This document shows positions 26,019 to 37,248 of a DNA stretch of 64,000 bases, piece after piece. This DNA is from Pseudomonas saxonica. Its GTDB lineage: Bacteria; Pseudomonadota; Gammaproteobacteria; Pseudomonadales; Pseudomonadaceae. The notes under the pieces were generated by a model, which made no database searches, was not told where the DNA came from, and was given only the letters and a program-made list of their open reading frames with translations. The stretch lies in contig NZ_VFIO01000002.1 of assembly GCF_007858365.1 (NCBI RefSeq), positions 310,001-374,000 on the forward strand, written 5' to 3'. Each line of letters begins with the position of its first letter. Positions within the stretch are counted from its first letter, which is position 1. The position numbers and the translations under genes were made by a program.

Positions 26019-29000
26019 TCACTGCGGACTGCCCAAAGTACTGGCAAGCAGAGACTTCAACGTCGCCGCTTTAGGTTTAACCAGCCAGAAACGGCGCAGG
26101 TAATCATCGAGGTTTTCCGAGAGGTTGCGACCCCACTCGCTGTCAGTCTCTTGCACGTATTCGTCCAGCACGTGCTGCAGATGGTTGCGGTACGCCTCCA
26201 TCGCTTCGCCGCTGATACGCTGGATTTCCACCAACTCGTGGTTAACCCGGTCAACGAAGGTGTTGTCCTGATCCAGCACGTAGGCGAAACCGCCAGTCAT
26301 GCCCGAGCCGAAGTTATAACCCGTTTTGCCCAGTACACAGACGAAACCACCTGTCATGTATTCACAGCAGTGATCGCCCGTGCCTTCAACCACGGTGTGA
26401 GCACCGGAGTTACGCACCGCAAAGCGCTCGCCCGCCGTGCCCGCTGCAAACAACTTGCCGCCGGTGGCGCCGTACAGGCAGGTGTTGCCGATAATTGCGC
26501 TGTCTTGAGTCTTGTACACGCTGCCGGTAGGCGGAACGATCACCAGCTTGCCGCCGGTCATGCCCTTGCCGACGTAGTCGTTGGCATCGCCTTGCAGGTA
26601 CATGTTCAAACCACCGGCGTTCCACACACCAAAGCTCTGACCGGCAGTGCCTTTGAAGCGGAAGGTGATGGGCGCTTTGGCCATGCCCTGATTGCCGTAT
26701 GCGCGGGCGATCTCACCCGAGATTCGAGCACCAATGGAACGGTCACAGTTGCAGATGTCGAGTTCGAACTCTGCGCCGCTCATGTCATTGATGGCAGCCG
26801 TAGCCATGTCGACCATTTTCTCGGCCAGCAGGCCTTTGTCGAACGGCGGGTTGCGATCCACTTCGCAGAACTGCGGCTTGTCAGCCGGCACGTTGTCGCT
26901 GCCCAGCAGCGGCGTCAGGTCGAGGTGCTGCTGCTTGGCGGTTTCGCCGGGCAGAATGTCGAGCAAATCGGTGCGGCCAATCAGCTCTTCAAGGCTGCGA
27001 ACGCCCAGCTTGGCCAGCCACTCACGGGTTTCTTCAGCCACGTAGGTGAAGAAGTTGACCACCATATCGACGGTGCCGATGTAGTGGTTTTTACGCAACG
27101 ATTCGTTCTGCGTGGCCACGCCTGTGGCGCAGTTGTTGAGGTGGCAAATACGCAGGTATTTGCAGCCCAGAGCGATCATCGGTGCGGTGCCGAAGCCGAA
27201 GCTTTCAGCGCCCAAAATCGCCGCTTTGATCACGTCCAGGCCGGTTTTCAAACCGCCGTCTGTCTGCACACGCACTTTGCCACGCAGGTCGTTACCACGC
27301 AGTGTCTGGTGGGTTTCAGCCAGACCCAGTTCCCACGGTGCGCCCGCGTACTTGATGGAGGTCAGCGGCGATGCGCCAGTACCGCCGTCATAGCCGGAGA
27401 TGGTAATCAGATCGGCATAGGCCTTGGCCACGCCCGCGGCGATAGTACCGACGCCGGCTTCAGCCACCAGCTTCACCGATACCAGGGCTTTGGGGTTGAC
27501 TTGCTTCAAGTCAAAAATCAGCTGCGACAAGTCTTCGATGGAATAGATGTCGTGGTGTGGCGGTGGCGAAATCAGGGTCACGCCCGGAACGGCGTAGCGC
27601 AATTTAGCGATCAGGCCGTTGACCTTGCCGCCCGGCAGTTGCCCGCCCTCGCCCGGCTTGGCGCCTTGAGCGACCTTGATTTGCAGTACCTCAGCGTTGA
27701 CCAGGTATTCCGGCGTTACACCGAAACGACCCGTGGCCACTTGCTTGATTTTCGAGCTTTTGATGGTGCCGTAACGCGCCGGGTCTTCGCCGCCTTCGCC
27801 GGAGTTTGAGCGTGCGCCCAAGCGGTTCATGGCTTCGGCCAGCGCTTCGTGGGCCTCGGGCGACAAGGCGCCCAATGAAATACCCGCGGAGTCGAAACGT
27901 TTGAGAATCAACTCCAGCGGTTCGATCTCTTCGATGGCCAGCGGCGTATCGAGGGTCTTGACCTGCAACAGGTCGCGGATCATCGACACCGGACGCTTGT
28001 CGACCAGTGCGGTGTATTCCTTGAACTTGCTGTAGTCGCCCTGCTGTACGGCGGCTTGCAGGGTGGCGACCACGTCCGGGTTGTAGGCGTGGTATTCGCC
28101 GCCGTGTACGTACTTGAGCAGACCGCCTTGCTGAATCGGCTTGCGCGCGCTCCAGGCTTCAGCGGCCAGCAGTTTTTGCTCGGCTTCAAGGTCGACGAAA
28201 CGCGCGCCCTTCAAGCGGCTCGGTACGCCACGGAAGCTCAGGTCGCAAATTTCTTCGGACAGGCCAATGGCTTCGAACAGCTGCGCACCACGGTACGAAG
28301 CAATCGTCGAAATGCCCATCTTCGAAAGAATTTTCAGCAGGCCTTTGGTGATGCCTTTGCGGTAGTTCTTGAACACTTCATAAAGGTCGCCCAGCACTTC
28401 GCCGGTGCGGATCAAGTCGCCCAGCACTTCGTACGCCAGGAACGGATAGATCGCCGAAGCCCCGAAACCGATCAGCACAGCAAAGTGATGCGGGTCACGA
28501 CAGGTAGCGGTTTCGACCAGAATGTTGCTGTCGCAGCGCAGGCCTTTTTCAGTCAAGCGGTGGTGAACTGCACCTACCGCCAGCGAGGCGTGTACCGGCA
28601 GCTTGCCAGGCGCGATATGACGATCGCTCAGGACAATTTGCGTACGCCCGGCGCGGGCCGCTTCTTCAGCCTGATCGGCGATGTTGCGCACAGCCGCTTC
28701 AAGGCCAAGGGTCTCGTCGTAGTTGAGGTCGATGATCTGACGCTCGAAACCCGGCAGATCGAGGTTCATCAACGAACGCCATTTGGCAGGCGAGATGACC
28801 GGCGAGCTGAGGATCACACGCGAGGCATGCTCGGGCAATTCCTGGAAAATATTGCGCTCGGCACCGAGGCAGATCTCCAACGACATGACGATGGCTTCAC
28901 GCAGCGGGTCAATCGGCGGGTTGGTGACCTGCGCGAACTGCTGACGGAAGTAGTCATACGGCGTGCGCACACGCTGAGACAGCACCGCCATCGGGGTGTC

Positions 29001-30467
29001 ATCGCCCATGGAGCCGACCGCTTCGTAGCCTTGCTCACCCAGCGGGCGCAGCACCTGGTCGCGTTCTTCAAACGTGACCTGATACATCTTCATGTATTGC
29101 TTGAGCTGGTCAACGTCATAAAACGCCGAACCGTGGTCGTGGTCGTCAAAGGTGGCCTGAATGCGCAGGGCATTCTTGCGCAGCCATTGCTTGTACGGGT
29201 GGCGCGACTTCAAGCGATTGTCGATGGCGTCGGTGTCCAGCACCTGGCCGGTTTCGGTATCGACCGAAAGAATCTGACCCGGGCCGACACGGCCTTTGGC
29301 AATCACCTGCTCCGGCTTGTAGTCCCATACGCCGATTTCCGAGGCGATGGTGATGTAGCCATTGGTGGTCGTGACCCAACGCGCCGGGCGCAGGCCATTA
29401 CGGTCGAGCAGGCAGACGGCGTAGCGGCCGTCGGTCATGACCACGCCCGCAGGGCCGTCCCACGGCTCCATGTGCATCGAGTTGTACTCATAGAACGCCC
29501 GCAGGTCGGGGTCCATGGTCTCAACGTTCTGCCACGCCGGTGGAATCAGCATGCGTACGCCACGGAACAGGTCGATGCCGCCGGTGACCATCAACTCGAG
29601 CATGTTGTCCATGCTGGAGGAGTCAGAACCCACGCGGTTGACCAACGGCCCGAGTTCGTCGAGGTCGCCGATCAAATCATTGGCGAACTTGGTGCGACGG
29701 GCCTGCGCCCAGTTGCGGTTGCCGGTGATGGTATTGATTTCGCCGTTGTGGGCGAGAAAGCGGAACGGCTGAGCCAGCGGCCATTTCGGCAAAGTGTTAG
29801 TGGAGAAGCGCTGGTGGAACACGCAGATTGCGGTTTGCAGGCGCTCATCGCTCAGGTCTGGATAGAAGGCGGTAAGGTCCGCCGGCATCATCAGGCCTTT
29901 ATAAATGATGGTCTTGTGGGAAAAGCTACAGATGTAGTGATCGCTGTCAGCCGCGTTGGACACCGAGGAGCGGCGACGGGCGCTGAACAGTTTGATGGCC
30001 ATGTCCTGATCGCTCAGGCTGTCCCCACCAATGAACACTTGTTCGATTTGGGGCAGACGCTCCAGCGCCAGACGACCCAGCACGCTGGTATCAATCGGCA
30101 CTTTGCGCCAGCCAACCAATTGCAGGCCGGCTGCGAGAATCTCGCGGTTCATGTTGGCGCGCGCCGCTTCGGCTTTGATTGGGTCCTGATTAAAGAACAC
30201 CATGCCCACGGCATATTGCTTGGGCAAATCGATGCCGAAATGGTCTTGGGCGACTGCACGCAAGAACAAATCCGGCTTTTGAATCAGCAGACCACAACCG
30301 TCACCGGTCTTGCCGTCTGCGTTAATCCCACCGCGGTGGGTCATGCAGGTCAGGGCCTCAATGGCAGTTTGCAGAAGGGTATGACTGGGTTCGCCCTGCA
30401 TGTGGGCAATCAGGCCGAAACCACAGTTATCCTTGAATTCATCGGGGTGGTACAGACCTGCTTTCAT
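26019..30467 (-). CDS. gltB: glutamate synthase (NADPH) large subunit
   Basis: A 1482-aa protein from the [11 protein letters not shown] start; the frame extends 19 codons further but that part is not conserved. Cys15 (D-N-C-G-F-G) begins the type II glutaminase domain after removal of a propeptide. A central domain, the FMN-binding synthase domain ([13 protein letters not shown]) and a 3Fe-4S motif ([12 protein letters not shown]) follow, then the GXGXG beta-helix C-terminus. It makes two glutamates from glutamine and 2-oxoglutarate. Confidence 0.97.
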   Translation of the reverse strand: MKAGLYHPDEFKDNCGFGLIAHMQGEPSHTLLQTAIEALTCMTHRGGINADGKTGDGCGLLIQKPDLFLRAVAQDHFGIDLPKQYAVGMVFFNQDPIKAEAARANMNREILAAGLQLVGWRKVPIDTSVLGRLALERLPQIEQVFIGGDSLSDQDMAIKLFSARRRSSVSNAADSDHYICSFSHKTIIYKGLMMPADLTAFYPDLSDERLQTAICVFHQRFSTNTLPKWPLAQPFRFLAHNGEINTITGNRNWAQARRTKFANDLIGDLDELGPLVNRVGSDSSSMDNMLELMVTGGIDLFRGVRMLIPPAWQNVETMDPDLRAFYEYNSMHMEPWDGPAGVVMTDGRYAVCLLDRNGLRPARWVTTTNGYITIASEIGVWDYKPEQVIAKGRVGPGQILSVDTETGQVLDTDAIDNRLKSRHPYKQWLRKNALRIQATFDDHDHGSAFYDVDQLKQYMKMYQVTFEERDQVLRPLGEQGYEAVGSMGDDTPMAVLSQRVRTPYDYFRQQFAQVTNPPIDPLREAIVMSLEICLGAERNIFQELPEHASRVILSSPVISPAKWRSLMNLDLPGFERQIIDLNYDETLGLEAAVRNIADQAEEAARAGRTQIVLSDRHIAPGKLPVHASLAVGAVHHRLTEKGLRCDSNILVETATCRDPHHFAVLIGFGASAIYPFLAYEVLGDLIRTGEVLGDLYEVFKNYRKGITKGLLKILSKMGISTIASYRGAQLFEAIGLSEEICDLSFRGVPSRLKGARFVDLEAEQKLLAAEAWSARKPIQQGGLLKYVHGGEYHAYNPDVVATLQAAVQQGDYSKFKEYTALVDKRPVSMIRDLLQVKTLDTPLAIEEIEPLELILKRFDSAGISLGALSPEAHEALAEAMNRLGARSNSGEGGEDPARYGTIKSSKIKQVATGRFGVTPEYLVNAEVLQIKVAQGAKPGEGGQLPGGKVNGLIAKLRYAVPGVTLISPPPHHDIYSIEDLSQLIFDLKQVNPKALVSVKLVAEAGVGTIAAGVAKAYADLITISGYDGGTGASPLTSIKYAGAPWELGLAETHQTLRGNDLRGKVRVQTDGGLKTGLDVIKAAILGAESFGFGTAPMIALGCKYLRICHLNNCATGVATQNESLRKNHYIGTVDMVVNFFTYVAEETREWLAKLGVRSLEELIGRTDLLDILPGETAKQQHLDLTPLLGSDNVPADKPQFCEVDRNPPFDKGLLAEKMVDMATAAINDMSGAEFELDICNCDRSIGARISGEIARAYGNQGMAKAPITFRFKGTAGQSFGVWNAGGLNMYLQGDANDYVGKGMTGGKLVIVPPTGSVYKTQDSAIIGNTCLYGATGGKLFAAGTAGERFAVRNSGAHTVVEGTGDHCCEYMTGGFVCVLGKTGYNFGSGMTGGFAYVLDQDNTFVDRVNHELVEIQRISGEAMEAYRNHLQHVLDEYVQETDSEWGRNLSENLDDYLRRFWLVKPKAATLKSLLASTLGSPQ

Positions 30468-30798
30468 AGACACTTTCTCACCAGGCTGCCCCATAAAAGG
30501 GCAAATTTCTTTTAATTCAACCACTTGCTTCCCGCGCTGAACGTACGCCAGCTTGGCAGGGGCAAAAGGGTGGTCATTCTACACACCGTCATAAAGACCC
30601 ACAAATTAAGCGGCGCTTTGCCATAAATTCGTGTCGCATTTATGAAAGGTTTAAAGCGATTGCTCGTGCTAGTCAAAACATTTTTGATGTTGACTGCTGC
30701 GCGGCACAGACACCAAGAGGCATGCGGCTTAAAAGCCGCATGCACAATCAGGAATTTTGATGGCGTAGAACGGCGACCTGGGTAAGGTCGCCGGATCA
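30468..30798. other. intergenic region upstream of gltB with an 11-bp-stem hairpin
   Basis: 331 bp with no gene. It must carry the gltB promoter. A perfect hairpin lies at 30720-30743 (GCATGCGGCTT / AAGCCGCATGC), about 55 bp after the preceding gene; it has no T-tract and may be its transcript end. Nothing else is recognised. Confidence 0.5.
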
Positions 30799-32364
30799 TC
30801 AGCGAGCGGTTGCCAGCTCTTGTTGGACGCTGGCGACAGTGCGAGGCCAAGGTTTACCAGTCTGGATCTTCGCTGGCAAGTTCTTGATGGCCGCAGTTGC
30901 TGCGGCATGGCTCGGATAATTGCCGTAAGTCACAACGAACAGGGGTTTGCCGTTGAGGGATTTTTTGAAATAACGGGCTTCGCCGCCCAGCTCTTTCGCA
31001 ACGCTTTGCGCAGAGGCTTCGGAGCTGGTGCCGACAATCTGCACCACGTAATTACCGGCAGGCTGGCTGCTGTACCAGCTACCACCAGGGGCGGCTTTGG
31101 CCAATGTCACCGGCTTGTCGGCTGGTTTGACCGCAGGCTTGGCAGCAGGCGCAGGCGCCGGCTTGGCCACTGGAGCAGGTGCTGGTTTAGCGGTAGCAAC
31201 CGTGGGTGCTGGCGCAGGAGCTGGCGCAGCTGCCGGGCCTGCTGGCACACCCACAGGTGGCGCTGTGGTGGTCACGGTCGGTGGCTGAGCCACACCTCCG
31301 TCAACGGCAGGCACACCGCCGTCATCGCCTTCAGCGATGCCACCGGCTTCTTCAGCCAGAGGGCCGCGCACGACAGGTTGTGACTGCCCCACCAGCGGCA
31401 AGGGCATAGGCTGCGATTTGCCGGCAAAGTCGATGGACGGGTTAGCACCGTCAGCCGGAGCTGCCTGCCCCAATTGCGTCTGCTCGGTACCCGGCGCAGT
31501 CGGCGTTTTACTGCGGCCCGGTATCAGGAAGGCGGCGGCCACAGCCACTACGACTACGGCACCAATGGCCAATACGTGTTTCTTAGGCATGTTGAACCCC
31601 ATACTTGGACGCTTGACCGCTGAGCGGCTCGCTATCATGGCTTCGATCATTGCATCGCGGGCGACCTGATTGATGATGCCAGGCCAACCCTCGGAGCTCT
31701 CGTGTATATCTGAGATCTGCTGGGCGCTAAAGAGTTCGATCCCGCGACCCGCCCCTTCAAGACGCTGGGCCAGATATTCGCGGGTTTCTTCCTCGGTGTA
31801 AGGCTGCAACTCGATCACGTGGAAGCGTTCTTCCTCCGCGCTCAGGTGCTCAAGCCCGTCAATCATCGACGGTTCGCCAAACAGGAACACATGCGGACGG
31901 CCTTCCGGCGCACCGGCAGCCAGCGCCAACAGGGCTTCCAGAGCGGATTCGTCAAGCTGCTCGGCATCATCGACCAGCAAGTAGACTTCCTGCCCGGTCA
32001 GCGCCAACTGCACCACTTGCGCCAGAATCGCCCCGACATCAGCGCTGGCGGCATTCAGGGTTTGCGCGACCTGACGCAAGATACCCGCTGCATCCATCCC
32101 GCCCCGCGCCGAGACGACGACACTTTGCACAGACTGTTTATTGGTGCTGGCGACCAGCGCCTGACGCAGCAAGGTCTTGCCGCTGCCCTCTGGGCCGGTC
32201 ACCACCAACAGCAACTGGCTGTAGCGGGCCAGGTGATGCAGTTGCCCGAGCACGGGCTTGCGCTGGGCCGGGAAAAACTTGAAACCCGGCACCCGTGGCG
32301 CAAAGGGGTCGTGGTTGAGCTGGAAGTGACCGAGAAACGCCTCGTCGGCATGCAAACTTGTCAT
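30799..32364 (-). CDS. AAA ATPase / SPOR-domain membrane protein (DamX-like)
   Basis: A 521-aa protein. The N-terminal ExeA/DamX-like AAA domain has Walker A (G-P-E-G-S-G-K-T-L-L) near residue 58 and Walker B (V-Y-L-L-V-D-D-A-E). A single membrane segment follows (H-V-L-A-I-G-A-V-V-V-V-A-V-A-A-A-F-L-I), then a long Pro/Ala/Lys-rich linker with repeated A-K-P-A-P-A-P units, then a C-terminal SPOR domain that binds denuded septal peptidoglycan. A role at the division site is likely. It lies 10 bp after aroB, in the usual Pseudomonas order. The start M-T-S-L-H-A-D-E-A was chosen over an upstream in-frame codon inside aroB. Confidence 0.85.
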   Translation of the reverse strand: MTSLHADEAFLGHFQLNHDPFAPRVPGFKFFPAQRKPVLGQLHHLARYSQLLLVVTGPEGSGKTLLRQALVASTNKQSVQSVVVSARGGMDAAGILRQVAQTLNAASADVGAILAQVVQLALTGQEVYLLVDDAEQLDESALEALLALAAGAPEGRPHVFLFGEPSMIDGLEHLSAEEERFHVIELQPYTEEETREYLAQRLEGAGRGIELFSAQQISDIHESSEGWPGIINQVARDAMIEAMIASRSAVKRPSMGFNMPKKHVLAIGAVVVVAVAAAFLIPGRSKTPTAPGTEQTQLGQAAPADGANPSIDFAGKSQPMPLPLVGQSQPVVRGPLAEEAGGIAEGDDGGVPAVDGGVAQPPTVTTTAPPVGVPAGPAAAPAPAPAPTVATAKPAPAPVAKPAPAPAAKPAVKPADKPVTLAKAAPGGSWYSSQPAGNYVVQIVGTSSEASAQSVAKELGGEARYFKKSLNGKPLFVVTYGNYPSHAAATAAIKNLPAKIQTGKPWPRTVASVQQELATAR

Positions 32365-32374
32365 CGGGATTTTA

Positions 32375-33475
32375 TTAACCTTTAAGCTGAGCCAGCGCAC
32401 GGTAATCCGCACCCAGCGTGGCCTGTAGAACTTCTTGTGGATAATCGTCAGTCACAATGGCTTCGCCCATGTGCCGCAGCAGAACCAGTCGCATACGACC
32501 GTCGATCACTTTCTTATCTACTGCCATGTGTTGCATAAAGTCGGACACGCTCATTTCAGCAGGCGGCACGACCGGCAAACCGGCCCGCTGGAACAGCCGA
32601 ATGCCTCGATCACGCTCTTGTGCGCTGATCCAGCCCAAACGGCAAGACATTTCAAGCGCCATCACCGTGCCCGCAGCGACGGCTTCGCCATGCAACCACA
32701 CGCCGTAGCCCATGTGGGTTTCAATGGCATGACCAAAGGTGTGGCCCAAGTTAAGCGTAGCGCGCACGCCAGACTCACGTTCATCAGCGCCGACGACTTC
32801 GGCCTTGGCCGCGCAGGAACGATGAATGGCAGCCGTCAGTGCAACCTGATCAAGCCCACGCAGCGCGTCCATGTTGTCTTCAAGCCAGGTCAGGAACGGT
32901 GCGTCGCAGATCAGCCCATACTTGATGACTTCAGCCAGGCCTGCAGACAGTTCGCGAGGCGCTAGCGTGTTCAGTGTTTGGGTATCGATCAGCACCAACT
33001 GGGGCTGATAGAAAGCACCCACCATGTTTTTACCCAACGGGTGATTGATGCCGGTTTTGCCGCCCACTGACGAATCGACTTGCGAAAGCAAGGTGGTCGG
33101 CACCTGAATAAAGTTGACGCCACGCTGGTAGCAAGCGGCCGCAAACCCGGCCATGTCGCCCACCACACCGCCGCCCAGAGCGATCACCGTAGTGCGCCGG
33201 TCATGACGTGCCGTCAGCAGGCCATCGAAAATCAGTTGCAGGGTTTCCCAATTTTTGAAGGCTTCGCCGTCGGGCAAGATAATCGGCACCACAGAATACG
33301 ACGCAAGGCTGCGGGTCAGACGCTCAAGGTAAAGAGGCGCGACCGTTTCATTGGTCACAATGGCCACTTGGCGACCGACAATGTGCGGGGCCAGCAACTG
33401 CGGCTGATCCAACAAACCTTCGCCAATATGAATCGGGTAGCTGCGCTCGCCTAGATCAACCGTCAGTGTCTGCAT
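32375..33475 (-). CDS. aroB: 3-dehydroquinate synthase
   Basis: A 366-aa enzyme converting DAHP to 3-dehydroquinate in the shikimate pathway. The NAD-binding glycine-rich stretch [13 protein letters not shown] and the zinc-ligand H-G-E-A-V-A-A-G and H-T-F-G-H-A-I-E motifs are present. The start M-Q-T-L-T-V-D-L-G was chosen over a 14-codon upstream extension. It lies downstream of aroK. Confidence 0.97.
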   Translation of the reverse strand: MQTLTVDLGERSYPIHIGEGLLDQPQLLAPHIVGRQVAIVTNETVAPLYLERLTRSLASYSVVPIILPDGEAFKNWETLQLIFDGLLTARHDRRTTVIALGGGVVGDMAGFAAACYQRGVNFIQVPTTLLSQVDSSVGGKTGINHPLGKNMVGAFYQPQLVLIDTQTLNTLAPRELSAGLAEVIKYGLICDAPFLTWLEDNMDALRGLDQVALTAAIHRSCAAKAEVVGADERESGVRATLNLGHTFGHAIETHMGYGVWLHGEAVAAGTVMALEMSCRLGWISAQERDRGIRLFQRAGLPVVPPAEMSVSDFMQHMAVDKKVIDGRMRLVLLRHMGEAIVTDDYPQEVLQATLGADYRALAQLKG

Positions 33476-33617
33476 GAATCCCCGCGTTGAAACAGAGCCC
33501 GGCGCCCTGTTTCGCAATTATCAAATGATGGCACCCTGCGAACAGGCAGGGTCGGCGCCGAGAATAGCGCATTTCGTATCGCACTTTAATGGCTTGTAAA
33601 GCGAAGCCGCGACTGAG

Positions 33618-34136
33618 TTAACGCGGCGCCAGTTGCGCCAGACGTTCGAGAATATCCAGCACCACCATGCGCGGTGGCCGCTCGTCGGTTTCAACGATGA
33701 TGTCGGCGATTTCCCGATAGAGCGGATCACGAATGGCCAGCAAGTCGCGCAGGATTTTCTCGGGGTTGGCGTTGCGCAATAACGGCCTGTTGCGGTCGCG
33801 CGCGGTTCGGGCCACCTGCTGCTCGATAGAAGCATGCAAATACACTACCCGTCCGCCTGCACGAAGCGCCTGCCGGTTTTCCGGGCGCATGACCGCGCCC
33901 CCACCGGTAGCAAGCACCACGCCATCCGCCTCGCACAACTCGGCAATCATTGCCGTTTCACGCTCACGAAACCCCGGCTCGCCTTCTTTATCAAAGATCC
34001 ACGGGATGTTGGCACCGGTGCGCACTTCAATTTCCTTATCGGAATCTTTGAATGGCAAGTGCAACTCTTTAGCAAGTAAACGTCCGATGGTGCTTTTTCC
34101 AGCCCCCATTGGCCCAACAAGGATTAAATTTCGCAC
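33618..34136 (-). CDS. aroK: shikimate kinase I
   Basis: A 172-aa kinase with Walker A G-P-M-G-A-G-K-S at residues 8-15, the D-S-D-K-E-I-E shikimate-binding segment and G-G-G-A-V / R-P-E-N-R loops. It phosphorylates shikimate at O3. Only 4 bp separate its ATG from the intact-frame stop of pilQ, so it is normally coupled to pilQ translation. In this sequence pilQ ends early, at 34281, which may reduce that coupling. Confidence 0.97.
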   Translation of the reverse strand: MRNLILVGPMGAGKSTIGRLLAKELHLPFKDSDKEIEVRTGANIPWIFDKEGEPGFRERETAMIAELCEADGVVLATGGGAVMRPENRQALRAGGRVVYLHASIEQQVARTARDRNRPLLRNANPEKILRDLLAIRDPLYREIADIIVETDERPPRMVVLDILERLAQLAPR

Positions 34137-34140
34137 AGAA

Positions 34141-35522
34141 TCAATGGCTCACAGCAATCGCCTGGTTGTTCATGATACGCGGAGTCAGGAACACCAGCAG
34201 TTCGGATTTTTTTTCGAGCACAGCATCTTTTCGGAAAAGCCGGCCAACATACGGCACATCGCCCAAAAATGGCACTTTATCTACCACTTTGCTTTGAGAA
34301 TTTGAGAATTTGAGAAAACGCCCCCAATCACAATGGTTTCGCCATCTTTAACCAACACCTTGGCCTTGACCTCATTTTTTTTGATCGGCGGCACATCGTT
34401 GATCATGTTGAGGTAGTCGGGTTCGTCCTTGGTGACGATGACGTCCATGATGACGCTGTTGTCCGGAGTGATTTGCGGCGTGACCTGCAGCGACAGCGAG
34501 GCTTCCTTGAACGACACCGAGGTGGCGCCGCTGCCACTGGTCTCTTGGTACGGGATTTCAGTGCCTTTGAGGATTTTGGCGGTTTCCTTGTCTGAAGTGA
34601 CGACTTTGGGTTGAGAGATGATTTCGCCATTGCCGGTTTTTTCCATGGCGCTCAGCTCAAGGTCCAACAACACATTGTTGGTGATAAAGGCGATCCCCAC
34701 GCCCGCGGCCTGGCCCTTGACCCCCATATCGACAAACGGGGCGCTCACCTGGCCCGCCTCCCCCGTTGAAGAAGACGGTGCGCCCATGCCGCCAGCGCTC
34801 CATTTACCGCCTTTATTGACTGCGCCTCCCCAACGCACCCCGAGGTTGCGCTCAAAGTCCACGCCCGCCTCAACAATCCGGGCCTCAATCATCACCTGGC
34901 GCATCGGCACATCCAGTTGCGCCACGATGCGGCGTAACTCCTCCAGTTGCTCGGCCGACTGGAGCGCGATGATGTGATTGGTGCGTTCATCCACCGTGAT
35001 CGAACCGCGCCCCTCGGCGCCTGCCGGGTGAGCGGTGACCGACTGGAATAATTTGGCGATGTCGCCCGCCTTGGCATGATTGACTTGCACCAGCTCTCTA
35101 CGCAACGGAACCAGATCGGCCAGTTGATCGTACATCTCATGGCCCTGCCCCTCGCGGGCGGCAATTTCGTCAAAGGGTGCAACCAGCAATACATTGCCCT
35201 CCCTGCGCTTGCCCAGACCCTTGCTTTTGAGCACCACATCCAGGGCCTGATCCCATGGCACTTGCTGCAAATTAAGTGTCATGTTGCCTTGCACGGTGTC
35301 GCTGACAACCAGATTGAATTCGGTGAAGTCGGCCAGCAACTGAAGCACCGTGCGCACTTCAATGTCCTGGAAGTTAAGCGATATGGGCTCCCCGGTGTAC
35401 AAGGGTTTCGCTGCTTCAATAGGTGGGGGCGCAACGGGACTGAATGGCGCAAACGCCAGTAACTGCTGTGAATTCAGCGCACTCCATAGCGCCAGTCCAC
35501 AGACCGGGAAAATCCTTTTCAT
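34141..35522 (-). pseudogene. pilQ: type IV pilus secretin PilQ, frameshifted by an 8-bp repeat
   Basis: The 413-aa open product (35522 to 34281) has a signal peptide, an STN/N0-like domain (I-S-L-N-F-Q-D-I-E-V), an N1 domain and most of the secretin barrel, then ends abnormally in S-N-S-Q-I-L-K-A-K-W. At 34293-34316 TTTGAGAA is present three times in tandem. With two copies the frame continues S-N-S-Q-S-K-V-V-D-K, then the secretin signature V-P-F-L-G-D-V-P-Y-V-G-R-L-F-R and L-L-V-F-L-T-P-R-I, to the TGA at 34141-34143 (457 aa). The last roughly 50 residues are thus lost. No AMIN domains are present, unlike the longer P. aeruginosa PilQ. It could be phase-variable, decaying, or a sequencing error. 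Confidence 0.85.
34293..34316. repeat. three tandem copies of TTTGAGAA in pilQ
   Basis: Direct 8-bp repeats at 34293-34300, 34301-34308 and 34309-34316. As 8 is not a multiple of 3, each gain or loss of one unit shifts the pilQ frame. Confidence 0.95.
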
Positions 35523-35534
35523 GGTGTATTTCCG

Positions 35535-36062
35535 TTAAGACTGCTGTTTTAGAGGGATCGTCAGGGACCTTTCCAGCCAACCGCCCTGACCATCCGAAAT
35601 CACTTCAAACACTTCAACGTGTGCCTTGTCGATCCAGGCAATTTGACCGTTATTGCGCCCCAGGTAATCGCCCACCTTCAGGCGGTGTACAACCCCCTTG
35701 GCGCGCAGCAAGGCGTTGCTTTCCCGGTCGTTGGACAACGTGCCGACCAGCTCAAACTGTTCTAGGTCAAAGCCCTCCAGAAATGCCCTGGCACGACGGT
35801 CATCCACTCCATCCTCGACCAGGCTTGCTTGCCAGCTTCCGGCGGCACCCTCATGCAACACTTGAAACGGACTGCGCAGGTTCGCCGCGCCATAGACGAA
35901 TACAGGCGGGCGCACGAGCGGTGGAACCGAAGCACTGGCAGGCTCTTCGTGCAGCTGGGTTACCTGTAAAAATGCCTGTAATTGCGCTGTGCTCTGTGGG
36001 TTGTCGCACCCGGCAAGCCCCACGCACAAGCCCATCGCACACAGCCGGGCGGCCCGGTTCAT
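35535..36062 (-). CDS. pilP: type IV pilus lipoprotein PilP
   Basis: A 175-aa inner-membrane lipoprotein: signal peptide with lipobox V-G-L-A-G-C (Cys at about 19), then a Pro-rich linker and the HR-like beta domain (F-E-L-V-G-T-L and H-R-L-K-V-G-D-Y-L-G-R-N-N-G) that contacts PilQ. It belongs to the pilMNOPQ operon. The start overlaps the pilO stop (ATGA) and the gene ends 12 bp before pilQ. Confidence 0.95.
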   Translation of the reverse strand: MNRAARLCAMGLCVGLAGCDNPQSTAQLQAFLQVTQLHEEPASASVPPLVRPPVFVYGAANLRSPFQVLHEGAAGSWQASLVEDGVDDRRARAFLEGFDLEQFELVGTLSNDRESNALLRAKGVVHRLKVGDYLGRNNGQIAWIDKAHVEVFEVISDGQGGWLERSLTIPLKQQS

Positions 36063-36679
36063 GGGGTCAGCCCCGAGGTGTGAGCATGGTAGGTTTTGGC
36101 AAGCAAGGTCATGCGCAACCGACCATCGCCCGAGGAATTGAGAGGCACCAACGCAAAATCATGTGAGGTGACAATGCGTGGCAGGCTCGAAAGGGTGCTC
36201 AGAAACAGGCCAACATCGTGATAACGCCCGACCAGAGACAGTTGCAACGGCTGCTCGATGTAAAGCTTATGCCGCACCGGCGGAGACCACTGAATCTGTT
36301 CGATCACCAGGCCGCTGGCCAGCCCCATGCGCGAAAGGTCATCCAGCAGCCCGGGCACTTCTGCTTGTCGGGGCAATAGGGTCATGAGCGCTTGATAGGC
36401 TTCTTCCAATGCCTGCACGTGCAACCGGTATGACCCGAGGGCCGGCAACCTCCTCGCCTTGGCCTCGAATTCTGTTTTCATGGCCACTTCAGCCTCGCGC
36501 TGCAGTTCAAGCCGGGCCATCGAGCCCGCCAGCAGCAGCCAATACCCAAGCCCCAGCAACACACTCACCCAGGCCATTGCCACCAGCACCTTATGCCTGG
36601 GTGACCAGACTCCCGCATTCCTCAACCCAAGGTCCTGTAACTCAACACTGCGCAGACGATCCAGCCAATGCGACGCCAT
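36059..36679 (-). CDS. pilO: type IV pilus alignment protein PilO
   Basis: A 206-aa protein starting M-A-S-H-W-L-D-R-L at 36679 (ATGA overlap with pilN; a longer reading is an upstream shadow). It has a short cytoplasmic part, one membrane helix (A-W-V-S-V-L-L-G-L-G-Y-W-L-L-L), a coiled coil and a ferredoxin-like domain (L-S-L-V-G-R-Y-H-D-V-G-L-F-L). It dimerises with PilN in the inner-membrane platform that joins PilM and PilP. Confidence 0.95.
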   Translation of the reverse strand: MASHWLDRLRSVELQDLGLRNAGVWSPRHKVLVAMAWVSVLLGLGYWLLLAGSMARLELQREAEVAMKTEFEAKARRLPALGSYRLHVQALEEAYQALMTLLPRQAEVPGLLDDLSRMGLASGLVIEQIQWSPPVRHKLYIEQPLQLSLVGRYHDVGLFLSTLSSLPRIVTSHDFALVPLNSSGDGRLRMTLLAKTYHAHTSGLTP

Positions 36680-37248
36680 CAGAGGTGCCCACCCACAGGA
36701 ACAGGATGACGGGTCTGAGCGACGGTCATCTGAAACCAACGCTCCTGCCCGCCAGCCGGGGCAGCTTCTGCTTTCACATCAATCAGCACTGGAGCCTCTA
36801 GCCAATGGGAGGCATCCAGATTGCGCATCAGCTCGGCCACGAGACTGGGAGACTGGGCAGTGCCGGTTATCACGATGATGCTATCGCTCATTTTCACGTC
36901 GGTGAAATACACGCCTTGCGGCAAGCTGCGGGCCAACTGCTCCAGAATGATCCCGTTGTCAGAGCGACTGCCCTGCAGCGTCTCGATCGTTTGCATGCGT
37001 TCAAGCAATTGCTCACGGCGCACTTTTAACTGGTCAATTTGCTCGGCTCGCCCGTCCAGCTGCACGGTGGCACTTCTGATCAAGTCATTGCGCATCAATT
37101 GCCGCTCAACGGCACGGTCGATGAGCTGGTCAAGCGCAAGAAGCCCGGCTACCACGAGCACAGCCAGCGCCAGCAACACCATCAAAAAACGCCTGTAACG
37201 CTGTTCACGCATCATTGCCCGCCAGGGCAACAAGTTGATTCTCGCCAT
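36679..37248 (-). CDS. pilN: type IV pilus alignment protein PilN
   Basis: A 189-aa protein opening M-A-R-I-N-L-L-P-W-R, the PilM-binding motif of PilN. One membrane helix (F-L-M-V-L-L-A-L-A-V-L-V-V-A-G-L-L-A-L) is followed by a coiled coil and a ferredoxin-like periplasmic domain. The ATG overlaps the pilM stop (ATGA). Confidence 0.95.
   Translation of the reverse strand: MARINLLPWRAMMREQRYRRFLMVLLALAVLVVAGLLALDQLIDRAVERQLMRNDLIRSATVQLDGRAEQIDQLKVRREQLLERMQTIETLQGSRSDNGIILEQLARSLPQGVYFTDVKMSDSIIVITGTAQSPSLVAELMRNLDASHWLEAPVLIDVKAEAAPAGGQERWFQMTVAQTRHPVPVGGHL

Noticed and set aside
28056-30515. 819-codon open frame antisense to gltB (also 26001-27809)
   Set aside because: It mirrors the gltB codons on the opposite strand, has no recognisable domain, and gltB itself is a certain gene.
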